This document shows, piece after piece, positions 63,984 through 64,000 of a stretch of DNA of 64,000 nt. The notes below the pieces were generated by a model. It did no database searches, had not been told where the DNA came from, and was given only the letters and a program-made list of their open reading frames with translations. Both the position numbers and the translations under genes were made by a program. Source of the stretch: Thalassobaculum litoreum DSM 18839 (GTDB taxonomy: Bacteria; Pseudomonadota; Alphaproteobacteria; Thalassobaculales; Thalassobaculaceae). Where the stretch lies: assembly GCF_900102465.1 (NCBI RefSeq), contig NZ_FNBW01000019.1, positions 32,065 through 96,064 on the forward strand, given 5' to 3'. How positions within the stretch are numbered: position 1 is the stretch's first letter; each line of letters starts with the position of its first letter.

Positions 63984-64000
63984 GCCTTCCACCCAGGCCA

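Larger units (their letters stand above)
57592..64000. mobile_element. Integrated conjugative or mobilizable element at the tRNA-Leu 3' end (left part)
   Basis: Begins in the 3' acceptor part of tRNA-Leu(GAG), where the recombinase frame crosses the junction, and continues past the window edge. All seven full genes after the tRNA are on the minus strand and several overlap by 1-4 bases: serine recombinase, three small unknowns, a small membrane protein, a VirD4/TraG coupling ATPase, a vWA-domain membrane protein and a coiled-coil protein. The far attachment site, any relaxase and cargo are outside the window, so element type and right end are unknown. G+C is similar to the host. Confidence 0.85.

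Overview
This is a G+C-rich (roughly two-thirds G+C by eye) stretch of a bacterial chromosome. Gene content points to an alphaproteobacterium, most likely in or near the Rhodospirillales. The supporting markers are the NDUFA12 complex I accessory subunit next to mlaD, a DUF2155 protein, aat, accC, accB and aroQ; an alphaproteobacterial SUV3-type helicase; CarD plus an RpoH-type sigma factor; class II NrdJ; and promoters of the alphaproteobacterial sigma-32 type. The species cannot be named from the sequence.

Layout. 1-335: start of a TPR protein that runs off the left edge. 749-3451: zinc uptake, znuA divergent from znuCB around a palindromic Zur site. 3516-8064: a secreted protein, a chemoreceptor and htpG. 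8065-14805: SUV3-like helicase, an S4 RNA-binding protein, a class V aminotransferase, a DUF938 protein, a TerB-like protein and 7Fe ferredoxin. 15161-17898: carD, a phosphatase-fold protein that has lost its metal ligands, and rpoH. 18063-25064: an MFS exporter, then an envelope-lipid block (glycosyltransferase, cyclopropane fatty acid synthase, radical SAM protein, PAS-CPBP membrane protein). 25065-30011: M48 lipoprotein protease, nuclease-fold protein, dps divergent from oxyR, and proline iminopeptidase. 30115-35977: PagL-like deacylase, rhomboid protease, hspQ, SMP-30 protein, MFS transporter and two unknowns. 36241-41230: nrdJ and an RraA-like protein. 41376-50032: the NDUFA12-mlaD-DUF2155 group, converging with aroQ-accB-accC-aat, then kynU, a CitE-like lyase and a second DMT transporter. 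50033-57399: a methyltransferase-like protein, rpmJ (C- form), the glycolate oxidase genes glcD, glcE and glcF, and lipB. 57516-57602: tRNA-Leu(GAG). 57603-64000: left part of an integrated conjugative or mobilizable element.

How it fits together. Two stress circuits can be read from the DNA. The rpoH gene sits in the same window as strong sigma-32-type promoters before htpG and, less clearly, hspQ. An OxyR operator lies between dps and oxyR. Fatty acid synthesis and lipoylation (accB, accC, lipB) and envelope lipid handling (mlaD, PagL-like, cfa) are well represented.

Most unusual points. (1) A low-G+C gene for a two-helix membrane coiled-coil protein is inserted exactly between glcE and glcF. 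(2) A serine recombinase reads through its attachment site, so its last 44 codons are antisense tRNA-Leu and host flank. (3) The calcineurin-type phosphatase between carD and rpoH has lost every recognisable metal ligand. (4) A PAS-CPBP fusion has Gln-Gln in place of the Glu-Glu pair. (5) A family of large palindromic repeats flanks and splits the glc operon. I cannot show that any of these is a previously undescribed system. The first is the best candidate.
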